Source: Puia sp. | GTDB taxonomy: Bacteria > Bacteroidota > Bacteroidia > Chitinophagales > Chitinophagaceae | Assembly: GCA_031292515.1 (NCBI GenBank) | Contig: JARLGZ010000098.1 | Coordinates: 1 to 64,000 of the forward strand | Direction: 5' to 3' | Length of the DNA: 64,000 nt | Shown here: positions 27,358-35,930 of the stretch, one piece after another | How positions within the stretch are numbered: the stretch's first letter is position 1 | Layout: every line of letters begins with the position of its first letter | Notes under the pieces: generated by a model | The model's database searches: none | The model's input: only the letters and a program-made list of their open reading frames with translations | Told to the model about the DNA's origin: nothing | Program-made: the position numbers and the translations under genes

Positions 27358-27434
27358 GTGGCCGGGAACCTTCCCCGTATTAAGAGGGAATATTGACCCC
27401 GGTCATCCGATACGGCGCGATAGGTTGAAATCCA

Positions 27435-28247
27435 TCAGTAAGCTCGTTGCTTATTCCTTTGTTCCGTCAGTTCGGTCGGCGTCATCCCGAATAGTTTTTT
27501 GAAAGCGAATGAAAAATGCGACAAGTCTTCGAAGCCCAGGTCAAGGTAAATCTCGGATGGTTTTTTGTTTTTTTTGTCGAGGAGGAAATGCGCTTCCTGC
27601 AGACGTTTTTGCACCAGCCACCGGTTCGGTGTTTCGTTAAAGATCGTTTTGAAGTCCCGTTTGAAAGCGGATAGACTGCGCCCCGTCAAATAGGCGAACC
27701 GCCCGATGCTGACATTGAATGTATAATTGCAGTTCATAAACTCTTCCAGGTTGATCTTTTCGGGTATGCCATAGTTGAAAAATATCCCTGCAAGTTCCGG
27801 TTGGTTTTTCAATAAAATAACAAGTAGTTCTTCCCGTTTAATGTCTGCAAATTCTATATCGATTTTCCCCCCGCCTCTATAATAGGGCATCAGCGATCGG
27901 ATGAAATTGGGTATCAATTCAGTCGTATTTATTTTTACAAGCGTATCTGCCGGATTGTATACGGTGGGCTTTATCTTGTGTTTTTCCTGAAACATCCTGA
28001 GAAACCCTTCGTCGAAAAAGATAAATACTTTTTCCAGTTCGCCATCGACTTTTTCCTTCTTGTATCTGCCCAAACGGTTTTTTCGGGCGAGGCCATAGTT
28101 GCCTGATTTGAAAGTGTAAGTTTTGTTTCCGTCATAACATCGCATGACTCCTTTTATGACATACATAAAACTATGGTCGGCAATAAATTGCTCCGGCGAA
28201 ATTTCACCAATGACATAACCGGGCGATTTCGTTACGGTCGTATTCAT
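27435..28247 (-). CDS. AraC-family transcriptional regulator
   Basis: The 270-residue protein has an N-terminal cupin-like sensing domain (about 1-150) and a C-terminal double helix-turn-helix (about 165-265). Typical strings are SIGRFAYLTGRSLSAFKRDF and PSEIYLDLGFEDLSHFSFAFKKLFGMTP. It overlaps the reductase gene by 4 bp (ATGA), so it is translated with it and probably controls that operon. Two 15-bp direct repeats upstream of the operon are candidate binding sites. The effector is unknown. Confidence 0.9.
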   Translation of the reverse strand: MNTTVTKSPGYVIGEISPEQFIADHSFMYVIKGVMRCYDGNKTYTFKSGNYGLARKNRLGRYKKEKVDGELEKVFIFFDEGFLRMFQEKHKIKPTVYNPADTLVKINTTELIPNFIRSLMPYYRGGGKIDIEFADIKREELLVILLKNQPELAGIFFNYGIPEKINLEEFMNCNYTFNVSIGRFAYLTGRSLSAFKRDFKTIFNETPNRWLVQKRLQEAHFLLDKKNKKPSEIYLDLGFEDLSHFSFAFKKLFGMTPTELTEQRNKQRAY

Positions 28248-29278
28248 TTTAGCTTCCCAAATTTAATCATACTTTCCATTGAGGCAAGAATAGCTTCTTC
28301 ATTACTGGCAATCGGCGTCCAACCCAAGACCTTTTTCGCCTTTGCACTGCTTGTATTGCGGCTTACCTTTAACAGCGGAGCGACCAGTTTTGCCTGATCA
28401 TTAAATAAGGCGGCCAGGTAAACAACCCAGTTTGGCAATATCCTCGTGGAAACTTTTTTTGCCACTTCGGGCATTTTGTCTTTTAGCAATCGCGCGATTT
28501 CCGGCATGGATATTTTTCCGCCTGCCATCGCTATAAAGCGTTGTCCTTTTGCATTTGGATTAGTCATGGCACGAATATGCAAATCAGCCACATCCCGGAC
28601 ATCGATGATATTGAAAGGGATATTGGGGACGGCTTTCATGGAGCCGTCGAATAAATGTCTTAGCACGTCAAAGCTGGATGGCATGTCGGGCCCCAAAGAC
28701 GGTCCCAGGATGAATACGGGGTTTGAGACACTCAATTCCAGATTGCCGCCTTCTTTACTCATGAAATCCCAGGCCGCACGTTCCGCCAATACTTTTGATT
28801 TGTTGTAAGACGTCATTTTTTCATTCGGATCAGTCCATTCTTCCTCTGTTATTTCGGTGTTTGGGTCTTTGTGGCTATATCCAACCGCGCCAAAATTGGA
28901 AGTCAGTACGACACGTTTTACGCCCGCATCCCGTGCGGCTTTTAAAACGCGAAGTGTGCCGTCAACAGCGGGGCGTATCATTTCGTTTTCATCTTTTGGC
29001 ATCGTTGAAAAAATAGGCGATGCGACATGCAATACATATTTGCAACCTTTCACGGCCTCGCCCCAATTGTCATCTTTTGTCAGATCTGTTTCGATAAATG
29101 CGAGATCGTCAAACGAATCGATCCCTCCTGTTTTCAGCATTTCGATTACTTCATTCTTTCGATTCATCGAGCGAAGGGTCGTTTTTACCGGGTAGCCTTT
29201 TTGCAGCAGCTGGAGAACGCAATGCGATCCTACGAAGCCCGTCCCGCCCGTGACCAAAACTGTCTCTGATTTTTCCAT
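28244..29278 (-). CDS. NAD(P)-dependent extended short-chain reductase (dihydroflavonol-reductase-like)
   Basis: The 344-residue protein has the Rossmann GGTGFVG loop at 11-17, a TSNFGAVG strand, and the catalytic Y158-x3-K162 (YNKSK). This places it in the extended SDR group with cinnamoyl-CoA and dihydroflavonol reductases and bacterial aldehyde reductases. It would reduce a carbonyl with NADPH in the cytoplasm. Its gene comes first in a two-gene operon with the AraC regulator, which it overlaps by 4 bp. The exact substrate is unknown; such pairs often respond to toxic aldehydes. Confidence 0.88.
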   Translation of the reverse strand: MEKSETVLVTGGTGFVGSHCVLQLLQKGYPVKTTLRSMNRKNEVIEMLKTGGIDSFDDLAFIETDLTKDDNWGEAVKGCKYVLHVASPIFSTMPKDENEMIRPAVDGTLRVLKAARDAGVKRVVLTSNFGAVGYSHKDPNTEITEEEWTDPNEKMTSYNKSKVLAERAAWDFMSKEGGNLELSVSNPVFILGPSLGPDMPSSFDVLRHLFDGSMKAVPNIPFNIIDVRDVADLHIRAMTNPNAKGQRFIAMAGGKISMPEIARLLKDKMPEVAKKVSTRILPNWVVYLAALFNDQAKLVAPLLKVSRNTSSAKAKKVLGWTPIASNEEAILASMESMIKFGKLK

Positions 29279-29326
29279 CTTTTAAAATTTTATACCGCAA
29301 AGTTCAGCATAAAATTTTCAGGCGGC

Positions 29327-29364
29327 TTTGTTGAAAAGTCCGGATTTGTTTTGTTGAAAAGTCC
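29327..29364. promoter_or_regulatory. Two 15-bp direct repeats upstream of the reductase/AraC operon
   Basis: TTTGTTGAAAAGTCC occurs at 29327-29341 and again, identically, at 29350-29364, a 23-bp period (about two helical turns). They lie 49-86 bp upstream of the reductase ATG on the minus strand. Tandem direct repeats are the usual form of AraC-type operators, so these are candidate sites for the AraC protein of the same operon. Confidence 0.55.
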
Positions 29365-29439
29365 AAAACCCGGATTGCATCGCCGCAACGGGCGGTTCCC
29401 GAAGAGCCGCTGAATTTCAAAAATCCGGGCCTGTGCGGA

Positions 29440-30702
29440 CTATCGGGCGCTCTCGGGCTGGGGCTGGGGCAGGGGCCTGGATTGAACCCGCTTCGTCAAA
29501 AATTCGATGAATACCAGCGCCAGCACGATCGAGATGACTCCTTCGCCAAGAACGGTGGCAGGCGCCCCGACACGTTGCGACAGCGCCCCGACCAGGAGAC
29601 TGCCCAGCGGCAGCATCCCGAAGATCGCCATCAGCAGGATGCCGATCGCACGGCCCCGCATCTGAGGCTCGGATTCGGACTGAACGATAATATTACAGGC
29701 GGTGAACTGGGTCATGCCCCCAAATCCGGTGAGGACGGCAAACAGCATCGCCACGGGGAAATTCTTTATCAAGGCAAAGCCAATCAGACCCACCCCCATC
29801 AGGAGGGTACTGATGAACAGGAGCCGCTTCAGCGGCGTATCCGGTTTTCGCGACGCCAGGAAGATCGTGCCCAGCACCGAACCCACGCCGACAAAACTGG
29901 TAATATATCCAAATGTTGACGCGCCGCCCTTAAAGATTACTTTGGCAAAGACCGGCAAGACCGTATTGTACGGCATCACCAGCAGGCTGCCGATGGCCAC
30001 CATCAGGATGATTTTTCCGATCACGGGTGCTTTCCGGACATAGACAAGACCTTCCGAAAATTCCCCCAGCATGGTCTTCCCCGATTTCTTCGGCTGACCG
30101 ACAGGCAGCTTCATCAGGATCAGCGAGACGATGACCCCGCCAAAACTGGCTGCATTGATGAGAAAGCAGACCGGGGCGCCCCAGGCACTCAGCACGATAC
30201 CCGATAACGCCGGCCCCAGTAGCATGGCAAGGCTCGCCGTCGCCGTGGTCAGCGATACCGCGTTGGGCAGGTCGGAGGGATCGGCTACTACCACATGGAC
30301 CAGGGACTGCCTCGCGGGGACATCGAAGGCATTGATGATACCCAGGATAACGCTGAGCGCCAGGATCTCCCATACCACCGTATGCCCGGTATATACCAGC
30401 AGCGCCAATAGTACCGCCTGGATCATCGAGGTGATCTGGGTGATCCGGATGATCTTGTAGCGGTCATACCGGTCTGCAGCCACGCCACCGGCGAACGAGA
30501 ACAAGAAAGATGGAAACTGTTCGGCAAAGATCGTCACCCCGATCAGGAAAGCCGAATGCGTGATCGAATAGACCACCCAGATCACCGCCGTGCGCTGCAT
30601 CCACGTGCCAAACTGAGAGACCGCACGGCCGAAAAAATACAATAGATAATTGCGGCTTCGAAAGGCCCTGAATACGCTCAATTTGCCGATCTGTTGTATC
30701 AC
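29440..30702 (-). CDS. MFS transporter (EntS/MFS_3-like exporter)
   Basis: The 420-residue membrane protein has about 12 transmembrane helices. It shows the MFS-3 features FRSRNYLLYFFGRAVSQFGTWMQ, GGVAADRYDRYKIIRITQ (the loop 2-3 motif) and IINAFDVPARQSLV. These exporters move siderophores, drugs or other small molecules by proton exchange. It is transcribed after the TetR gene, 52 bp downstream. A dyad of the same kind as that before the tetR gene sits 10 bp upstream of its ATG, so it is probably repressed by that TetR protein. The substrate is unknown. Confidence 0.88.
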   Translation of the reverse strand: MIQQIGKLSVFRAFRSRNYLLYFFGRAVSQFGTWMQRTAVIWVVYSITHSAFLIGVTIFAEQFPSFLFSFAGGVAADRYDRYKIIRITQITSMIQAVLLALLVYTGHTVVWEILALSVILGIINAFDVPARQSLVHVVVADPSDLPNAVSLTTATASLAMLLGPALSGIVLSAWGAPVCFLINAASFGGVIVSLILMKLPVGQPKKSGKTMLGEFSEGLVYVRKAPVIGKIILMVAIGSLLVMPYNTVLPVFAKVIFKGGASTFGYITSFVGVGSVLGTIFLASRKPDTPLKRLLFISTLLMGVGLIGFALIKNFPVAMLFAVLTGFGGMTQFTACNIIVQSESEPQMRGRAIGILLMAIFGMLPLGSLLVGALSQRVGAPATVLGEGVISIVLALVFIEFLTKRVQSRPLPQPQPESAR

Positions 30703-30711
30703 CGTTTGCTA

Positions 30712-30738
30712 TTTGACGTTTTTTAAAATTTTGTCGAA
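30712..30738. promoter_or_regulatory. Candidate TetR operator before the MFS gene
   Basis: TTTGAC (30712-30717) and GTCGAA (30733-30738) are separated by 15 bp. The same spacing and arms occur upstream of the tetR gene at 31400. The site ends shortly before the MFS start codon (complement of 30700-30702), where it could block transcription or translation. Binding is inferred from symmetry and position. Confidence 0.5.
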
Positions 30739-30754
30739 AACATGGCAAAAAAAA

Positions 30755-31375
30755 TCAGGGTTTCAACCACTTCACCACCATGTCCGTCAGCAACCGGAGG
30801 GCCGCCTTCAGATCATGCGGATCGTTGAGTTCGAAGATCTCCCGCCGGAATCCGCGGATTCCGCTGTAAATGAGAAAGACCAGCGTTTCCTGCTCGCCGG
30901 GGGAAATAGCACGCATCTCCCTGCGCCGGGTCGCACCCGCCAGGATCTCGTTCAGGATCATACTCTCGTGGTGTATCAGCTTCTTGTGCCAGCTATACAT
31001 CACTTCGGCGTGTTTGGATTGTTCCTCGGCGTCCATCGACGCCATCATGGCGCTAAAGACCTTCTTCCAGTTTTCCGACGCCTTCAGCTTGGTGTGGCAA
31101 AAGGCATAGATCTTATCCCGCAGGGTCTCCACGGCAGCTACCGCCTGACGGATCTCGGCGGCCATATCCCGGGCGATCTTATCCATCACTGCCTGGTAGA
31201 TCTCGTCCCGGTTCTTATAGTAGTAATAGAGGGAAGTACGGCTCCGGCCCGTGGCGCCCGCCAGGTCATCCATGGTGAAACCGTCCGGCCCGAATTTCTG
31301 GTACAGCCGTATTGCCGCTTTCAGGATCTCCTGCTGGATCATATCGTCCTGGGATGCAGGTGTCATGGAACTCAT
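30755..31375 (-). CDS. TetR-family transcriptional repressor
   Basis: The 206-residue protein has an N-terminal TetR helix-turn-helix (about 15-62; IRLYQKFGPDGFTMDDLAGATGRSRTSLYYYYKNRDEI) and a helical ligand-binding domain. Two helix-rich segments with Met/Trp/His residues may form the ligand pocket, but no known ligand pattern was recognised. It lies just upstream of the MFS exporter on the same strand. Matching dyads precede both genes, which fits a local repressor that controls itself and the pump. Confidence 0.9.
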   Translation of the reverse strand: MSSMTPASQDDMIQQEILKAAIRLYQKFGPDGFTMDDLAGATGRSRTSLYYYYKNRDEIYQAVMDKIARDMAAEIRQAVAAVETLRDKIYAFCHTKLKASENWKKVFSAMMASMDAEEQSKHAEVMYSWHKKLIHHESMILNEILAGATRRREMRAISPGEQETLVFLIYSGIRGFRREIFELNDPHDLKAALRLLTDMVVKWLKP

Positions 31376-31399
31376 AACCTACCCCAAAAATAAGGGCAA

Positions 31400-31426
31400 T
31401 TTGACAAATGAAAAAATTTTGTCAAA
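31400..31426. promoter_or_regulatory. Candidate TetR operator before the tetR gene
   Basis: A perfect 9-bp inverted repeat has arms TTTGACAAA (31400-31408) and TTTGTCAAA (31418-31426), i.e. TTTGAC-N15-GTCAAA. It lies 25 bp upstream of the tetR ATG (complement of 31373-31375) and also upstream of the rightward AraC gene. It shares arms and spacing with the site at 30712-30738. Confidence 0.6.
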
Positions 31427-31584
31427 AACACCCAGACCCATCTGGCGGGGATACACCAGGAATTTTTTCGGGAAGCATTTCGAAATTTGACCTGCCGGTT
31501 ATTCTACTTTCGTACATTGGGCGGGGATTGGAGGCGCCCATCCGGCTGCCGGACCCAAATTTCGCAAATAATCGATTCAAAAAA

Positions 31585-32454
31585 ATGAGGCTGACACTAA
31601 GGGATGAAAATACCGGCGGGGAACTGCTGCTGTTTAAAGAGGAGATGGGTTTTGACAGGTTGTTTTTCACCAGGGACCGGTTCAATAAATACTTTACGAT
31701 CGCCTGGAATCCGGGAGAGCCCCAGACCGTTACCATCGATGGGGCCGCATATGAATTCCCGGCCAATTCCCTGCTGACCCTCTTGTTTAACCAGTCTTTC
31801 AGCTTCGAAGACTCCGCAAGCATCATAGCCTGGCAGTTCAACCGCGAATTTTATTGCATTATCGACCACGACAGCGAGGTGAGCTGTGTCGGGTTCCTGT
31901 TCAACAGCACAAATCATTTGTTCGTAAAGCTTGACGACCAGGCGCAGCAAAAGCTAAGGCTGCTATCCGATGTGTTCATCGAGGAATTCAAGACTTCCGA
32001 CCAGATACAGAATGAGATGCTGCTGGTGCTGTTGAAGCGACTGATCATCTATATTACCCGGCTGGCCAGGATCGGGTATGTGCCCGGCGGGAAAGGTCAG
32101 GATGAAAAGTTTCATACGATTCGAAAGTTCAACCTCCTGGTAGAGGCGCACTTCAAATCCGAGCACTCCGTTAGTTTTTATGCGCAGCAGTTGTGCAAGT
32201 CTCCAAAAACCCTGTCCAACCTCTTTGCGCTTTTCAACCAGAAGCCCCCTTCGCAGATTATCCAGGATAGGATCGTCATGGAAGCCAAACGGCTTCTGCG
32301 CTATACAGACCAATCGATAAAACATATCACATTTGACCTCGGCTTCGAAGACCTGCCCTATTTCTCGAATTTCTTCAAAAAAAATACCGGCAGCTCACCT
32401 TCGGACTTCAGAAACCAGCCGGGGAGATCCGATGAAGGGAATAGCCCTGTCTGA
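31585..32454 (+). CDS. AraC-family transcriptional regulator
   Basis: The 289-residue protein has an N-terminal sensing domain (about 1-180) and a C-terminal AraC helix-turn-helix pair (about 190-285; SEHSVSFYAQQLCKSPKTLSNLF and SIKHITFDLGFEDLPYFSNFFKKNTGSSPSDF). The reading frame stays open from 31408, but that earlier ATG falls inside the TetR operator and the first 59 codons look non-coding. I therefore choose the ATG at 31585, after AAAAA, with an untranslated leader. The partner or target is not adjacent; the convergent gene is an alpha/beta hydrolase. Confidence 0.85.
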   Translation: MRLTLRDENTGGELLLFKEEMGFDRLFFTRDRFNKYFTIAWNPGEPQTVTIDGAAYEFPANSLLTLLFNQSFSFEDSASIIAWQFNREFYCIIDHDSEVSCVGFLFNSTNHLFVKLDDQAQQKLRLLSDVFIEEFKTSDQIQNEMLLVLLKRLIIYITRLARIGYVPGGKGQDEKFHTIRKFNLLVEAHFKSEHSVSFYAQQLCKSPKTLSNLFALFNQKPPSQIIQDRIVMEAKRLLRYTDQSIKHITFDLGFEDLPYFSNFFKKNTGSSPSDFRNQPGRSDEGNSPV

Positions 32455-32469
32455 TCTGACAAACAAAGA

Positions 32470-32508
32470 TCCCCACCGATTCTGCCGGATGTAAGCTATC
32501 GATGGGGA
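32470..32508. terminator. Bidirectional hairpin between convergent genes
   Basis: TCCCCACCGAT (32470-32480) pairs with ATCGATGGGGA (32498-32508) with one mismatch in 11 bp. It is followed by the T-rich CCTTCTTTTCC. It sits between the AraC stop (32454) and the hydrolase stop (32533), so it may end transcription from both sides. Confidence 0.5.
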
Positions 32509-32532
32509 CCTTCTTTTCCGTATGACGGACTA

Positions 32533-33225
32533 TCATGCTTGGACTGCTGCCGCCTCTTCAATCACTCCTGCTACCGCCTCCGGCTGCGACATAAAGATCA
32601 CATGGCTGCCTTTTACATCTGCCGATCTCGTGTTGGAACGTTTGTACATGGCTCGCTGGATCTCCGGGGCAATGCTTTTGTCTTCTGTTGCAATGCAGGC
32701 AAATGCGGGCTTATCCCTCCAGGCTGCGTGGGTGATGGGCGTTGTAAACCCTTTAGCATAGAACGCCCCCTGGGATGCATACATGAATTCGGCTTCCTCC
32801 TTCGGGATGTCGGCACAGAACCCGGCATGGTATTTCGCTTTGTCATAATACACAATCCCCTTGTCGTCCGGAGGCAATACGCCATTTTCAGGAGCGGGGG
32901 GCGCTGTCATCAGCCATTGAAGGGCAGACTCTCCATTGTCAGGCTGGAAGGCGGAGACATATACCAGGGCCGCCACTTTTGGATGGTTTCCGGCTTCTGT
33001 GATCACAGCGCCTCCCCATGAGTGCCCGACCAATACAGCGGGGCCATCCTGATTGTCCAATACCAATTTGGTGGCTGCAACATCATCCTCCAGTGAAGTG
33101 AGCGGGTTTTGTACGGCTGTAACCTGATAGCCTTTTTGGGTGAGTACCCGGTAAAGCGCTTTCCAACCGGAACCATCGGCAAATGCCCCATGTACCAATA
33201 CTACGTTTTTGATCTTGTTTTCCAT
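32533..33225 (-). CDS. Alpha/beta-hydrolase (EstC/salicylate-esterase-like)
   Basis: The 230-residue enzyme shows the alpha/beta-hydrolase landmarks: the oxyanion loop VHGAFADGSGW at 11-21, the nucleophile elbow GHSWGG with S69, an Asp in IATEDKSI and a C-terminal catalytic His in KGSHVIFMSQPE. It groups by motif with small bacterial esterases of the pyrethroid-hydrolase/methyl-salicylate-esterase type. It is probably cytoplasmic because there is no signal peptide. The natural ester is unknown. It converges with the AraC gene, so it is not clearly its target. Confidence 0.85.
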   Translation of the reverse strand: MENKIKNVVLVHGAFADGSGWKALYRVLTQKGYQVTAVQNPLTSLEDDVAATKLVLDNQDGPAVLVGHSWGGAVITEAGNHPKVAALVYVSAFQPDNGESALQWLMTAPPAPENGVLPPDDKGIVYYDKAKYHAGFCADIPKEEAEFMYASQGAFYAKGFTTPITHAAWRDKPAFACIATEDKSIAPEIQRAMYKRSNTRSADVKGSHVIFMSQPEAVAGVIEEAAAVQA

Positions 33226-33469
33226 TTTGTTTGTGTTGATGGGTTTTAAAAAATCAACAGAACAAAGTTGGCCCGGATTGGACGCTCATTTGGTGAGCAT
33301 TCTTCCCGATATATTGCGATTTTTTCCCGAAGATCGGATCTCTATCGGCTTTCGGTCACTGGTTCAATACTTGGGCTTCACAACCGGGTCAGCCGGACTA
33401 TCCGGTTGTTCCCTTTTTCTCTTAAAGAGACTCAGGAGTGCTGAATAATGACTATTATACCGGTCTCAT

Positions 33470-33739
33470 TCAGGGGGAACTGCGGATGTTGCCACTGATT
33501 TTCTTCATGATGATAATGCTGTCCCTGATCGAATAAGTCATTTTTTCGCCGACAATCCCTTCGTCAACAATGATCATGTCCACCGAATCTTTCTTAAAGT
33601 CGAGGACGATCTGTGTCTCGTTAGGCACGTTCAACTGGCCTGTCCATTTTGAGTTTGTTAATTGTGCCTGCGCAATCGAGCTTGCCAAAAGCAGTGTGCT
33701 TGCTAAAAGCAGTATGCTTGCCAAAAAAGATGTTCTCAT
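33470..33739 (-). CDS. Small secreted protein, possibly truncated
   Basis: The short protein (89 residues from the ATG at the complement of 33737-33739) has a long signal peptide whose core repeats LLLAS, ending SSIAQAQ. A beta-rich stretch follows (KWTGQLNVPNETQIVLDF, DMIIVDEGIVGEKMTYSI). It ends abruptly (GNIRSSP) in the place where lipocalin-like relatives would continue, so it may be a truncated gene. No function can be assigned. It lies alone, 163 bp before the TPR-kinase stop. Confidence 0.5.
   Translation of the reverse strand: MRTSFLASILLLASTLLLASSIAQAQLTNSKWTGQLNVPNETQIVLDFKKDSVDMIIVDEGIVGEKMTYSIRDSIIIMKKISGNIRSSP
33681..33720. repeat. 18-bp tandem repeat in a signal peptide
   Basis: CTTGCCAAAAGCAGTGTG (33681-33698) is followed by CTTGCTAAAAGCAGTATG (33699-33716), two differences, and then the first bases of a third unit. 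Read on the minus strand it encodes the repeated LLLAS-type core of the signal peptide. Slippage could change the length of the hydrophobic core in steps of six residues. Confidence 0.6.
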
Positions 33740-33920
33740 AATTAATGTATACGACAAACATACCCGGCTTTTTTGGGGTCAGAAAAGTTTTATAGAGGAA
33801 CGACAGGAGAAATCGACGAATGGCAGGCAATGGCTAAACCTGCCGGTAAAAACTGCCGCTTGTCTGATGATTCAGCTACAGGCGGTTGCCGTACCGTTTG
33901 CAGAATAATCCGACGAACTA

Positions 33921-35918
33921 TCAGCTAAATGTAAGTTTCAGTTCGATACCGTGGCCAGGTTTCGAATTGACCGATAGTTGGCAGTTGATAGCTTTTGCCA
34001 GGTCCCGGACGATGTGAAGACCTAGTCCGTTCTTAATGCCGATTGGAGCGGAATGGTCATATAGGGGTTTTAAAGCTTCCTTGGTGGCGCCGGGGCCATT
34101 GTCCGTAATAGAGAGGTATTTTTGCGACCCTTCTTCCCAGGCTTTCCAACTGATAAAACTGCCTGGAGAGGTCCCCAATGCTTTTATGGAATTATTGGTA
34201 AGGTTGAGCATGATTGTTTTAAGATAATGCTCGTCCACATGGAGGGCCATTTCGGGTCCTTGCTCAAAACGCAGCTCGATGTTGCCGGGCGGGTCAACGG
34301 TCTCTTTAATGTACTCAAATAGCGTTTGGACAGGAATCGTTCTGTTAGTCGGTTTAAAATTTTCCATCTGCCCCTTGCTCCATAGCAGCATGTCTTCCAT
34401 GGTGTTCAATAAATTTTCAGCCGAGCCGATCACTTTCCTCGCGTAAGCATCCCTTGCTGTGTCATCCATCAGGTCGGAGGCCTCCTGCTGCAAGTGTAAA
34501 AAGTTGACGAAACTGGCTATCGGACTTCTTAGGTCATGATTTAAAATGCTGAAGAATTTCGTTTTGACTTTATTGGCTTCGTCGAGCTCATTATTGAGCA
34601 ACAGGAGCGTCGTATTGGTCTTTTTCCGTTGGATACTCTGAAAGTAGATTAAACCGGCGATGATAATCAACGTGAGCAGTCCGCCGAACAGAAACCATTT
34701 CTGTTTTGCCTGATTGGCAATTTCAAGCTTGTTGATCCGGATTTCCTGGTCTTTCAGTGCAATATCATGCTGTCCTTCAAGAGCGGCGATTTTGTTTTTG
34801 TTCTCCTGTGAATAGACCGAATCATAGAACTGGTTATGAGTGACCAGGTTCGCGTAAGCTTCTTTATACTTGCCTCTTTCGGCCTGGATGACAGCGAGAC
34901 TATCGGTGAAATAAATGATGTTTTGTTTTGAGTTGCCTTGCTTCGCCATTGCGATGGCCCGCGACAAGTGGTTTTCCGCCTTGTCAAACAGGCTATTTCT
35001 TTTTGCCGCATCCCTCTTTTCCTCCCTGGCCATTTCGCCGTAGGTAGAGCCCAGAAGACCCAGATTATCGATCGCATACAAGTTGGAAGGACCCAGTTTG
35101 TCCCATATGACCTGTGCCTTTAAGCCATATTCAAGCTGTTTTTCGTGGTCATGGGGATAAGTGCTCGTCAGCAGGGTATACATACTTGCCTGGCCGTTAT
35201 CGTCATGGCCGTCCTGGTATAATTTCAGGGCGGCTAAATAATAACGCTGCGCGTCTTCGAATTTGTTATTGTTGAGATAGGAACTTCCGATCAATTCGTC
35301 GGCTTTGGCGGTCAATGCAGCATAATTGGTCGTTAATCCCTTGCAAACTGCGAGTGCCTTATTTGCGTAAAAAATGGTCTTGTCGTAGTTGTTTTGGTTG
35401 AAAAAATTGGCGCAGATGTTTACATAGCAAATACCCGACAAATAGTTGTTTTTGATCTCTTCGGCCAATGTCAGGGCTTTGAAAAAATATTCCTGCGCCC
35501 GCGGATATTCTCCCTGCATTTGATAAGCAAGGCCGATATCGGAATTGGCCAGACATTCCTGCCCCTTATAATCGTCTTTCTCCGCCAGTTCGATTTCCGT
35601 TTCACACTGCGCGATGCCATTTTTAAAGTCACCCGCAGCGATATAGGATTCCGCTATATAGCCATAAAATAAACAGGCAGCCGAGTCCTGCTTGTATTGT
35701 TTGGCAATTGAAAGCCCCAGATTTTCATACTTGTCTGCCAGTTTCGGGTCCGCAGTCTGATAATAATTACTTAAGCGTAAAAGGATTTTCACTTTGGCGG
35801 CAGGATCCCTGGAATCGCCGAGCTTCTTTACGAGTGAATCTATGGCGGCGGGCCCGTTTGTCTGCGCATTAGCCGTAACGCAGCAGAGCAGGCAGATACA
35901 AACGGAAAGTAATTTCAT
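33921..35918 (-). CDS. TPR-domain sensor histidine kinase
   Basis: The 665-residue protein has a signal peptide (about 1-18), then tetratricopeptide-like helical repeats (about 25-370) predicted to face the periplasm. A coiled coil and one transmembrane helix (about 405-425, WFLFGGLLTLIIIAGLIYF) follow. HisKA has H461 in LNHDLRSPIASFVNF, and the ATPase domain has NNSIKALG, DNGPGA and GLGLHIVRD. It is transcribed 12 bp after a LytTR regulator. TPR-kinases of Bacteroidota often pair with LytTR proteins, though those usually use the LytS-type kinase core rather than HisKA as here. Confidence 0.9.
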   Translation of the reverse strand: MKLLSVCICLLCCVTANAQTNGPAAIDSLVKKLGDSRDPAAKVKILLRLSNYYQTADPKLADKYENLGLSIAKQYKQDSAACLFYGYIAESYIAAGDFKNGIAQCETEIELAEKDDYKGQECLANSDIGLAYQMQGEYPRAQEYFFKALTLAEEIKNNYLSGICYVNICANFFNQNNYDKTIFYANKALAVCKGLTTNYAALTAKADELIGSSYLNNNKFEDAQRYYLAALKLYQDGHDDNGQASMYTLLTSTYPHDHEKQLEYGLKAQVIWDKLGPSNLYAIDNLGLLGSTYGEMAREEKRDAAKRNSLFDKAENHLSRAIAMAKQGNSKQNIIYFTDSLAVIQAERGKYKEAYANLVTHNQFYDSVYSQENKNKIAALEGQHDIALKDQEIRINKLEIANQAKQKWFLFGGLLTLIIIAGLIYFQSIQRKKTNTTLLLLNNELDEANKVKTKFFSILNHDLRSPIASFVNFLHLQQEASDLMDDTARDAYARKVIGSAENLLNTMEDMLLWSKGQMENFKPTNRTIPVQTLFEYIKETVDPPGNIELRFEQGPEMALHVDEHYLKTIMLNLTNNSIKALGTSPGSFISWKAWEEGSQKYLSITDNGPGATKEALKPLYDHSAPIGIKNGLGLHIVRDLAKAINCQLSVNSKPGHGIELKLTFS

Positions 35919-35930
35919 AGTTGATGAACA

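Noticed and set aside
27358-27434. Possible terminator between the PAS kinase and the AraC gene
   Set aside because: No stem of useful length followed by T residues could be built.
33209-33448. 79-codon frame between the hydrolase and the small secreted protein
   Set aside because: It overlaps the hydrolase start, has no RBS or homology-like motif, and reads as random sequence.
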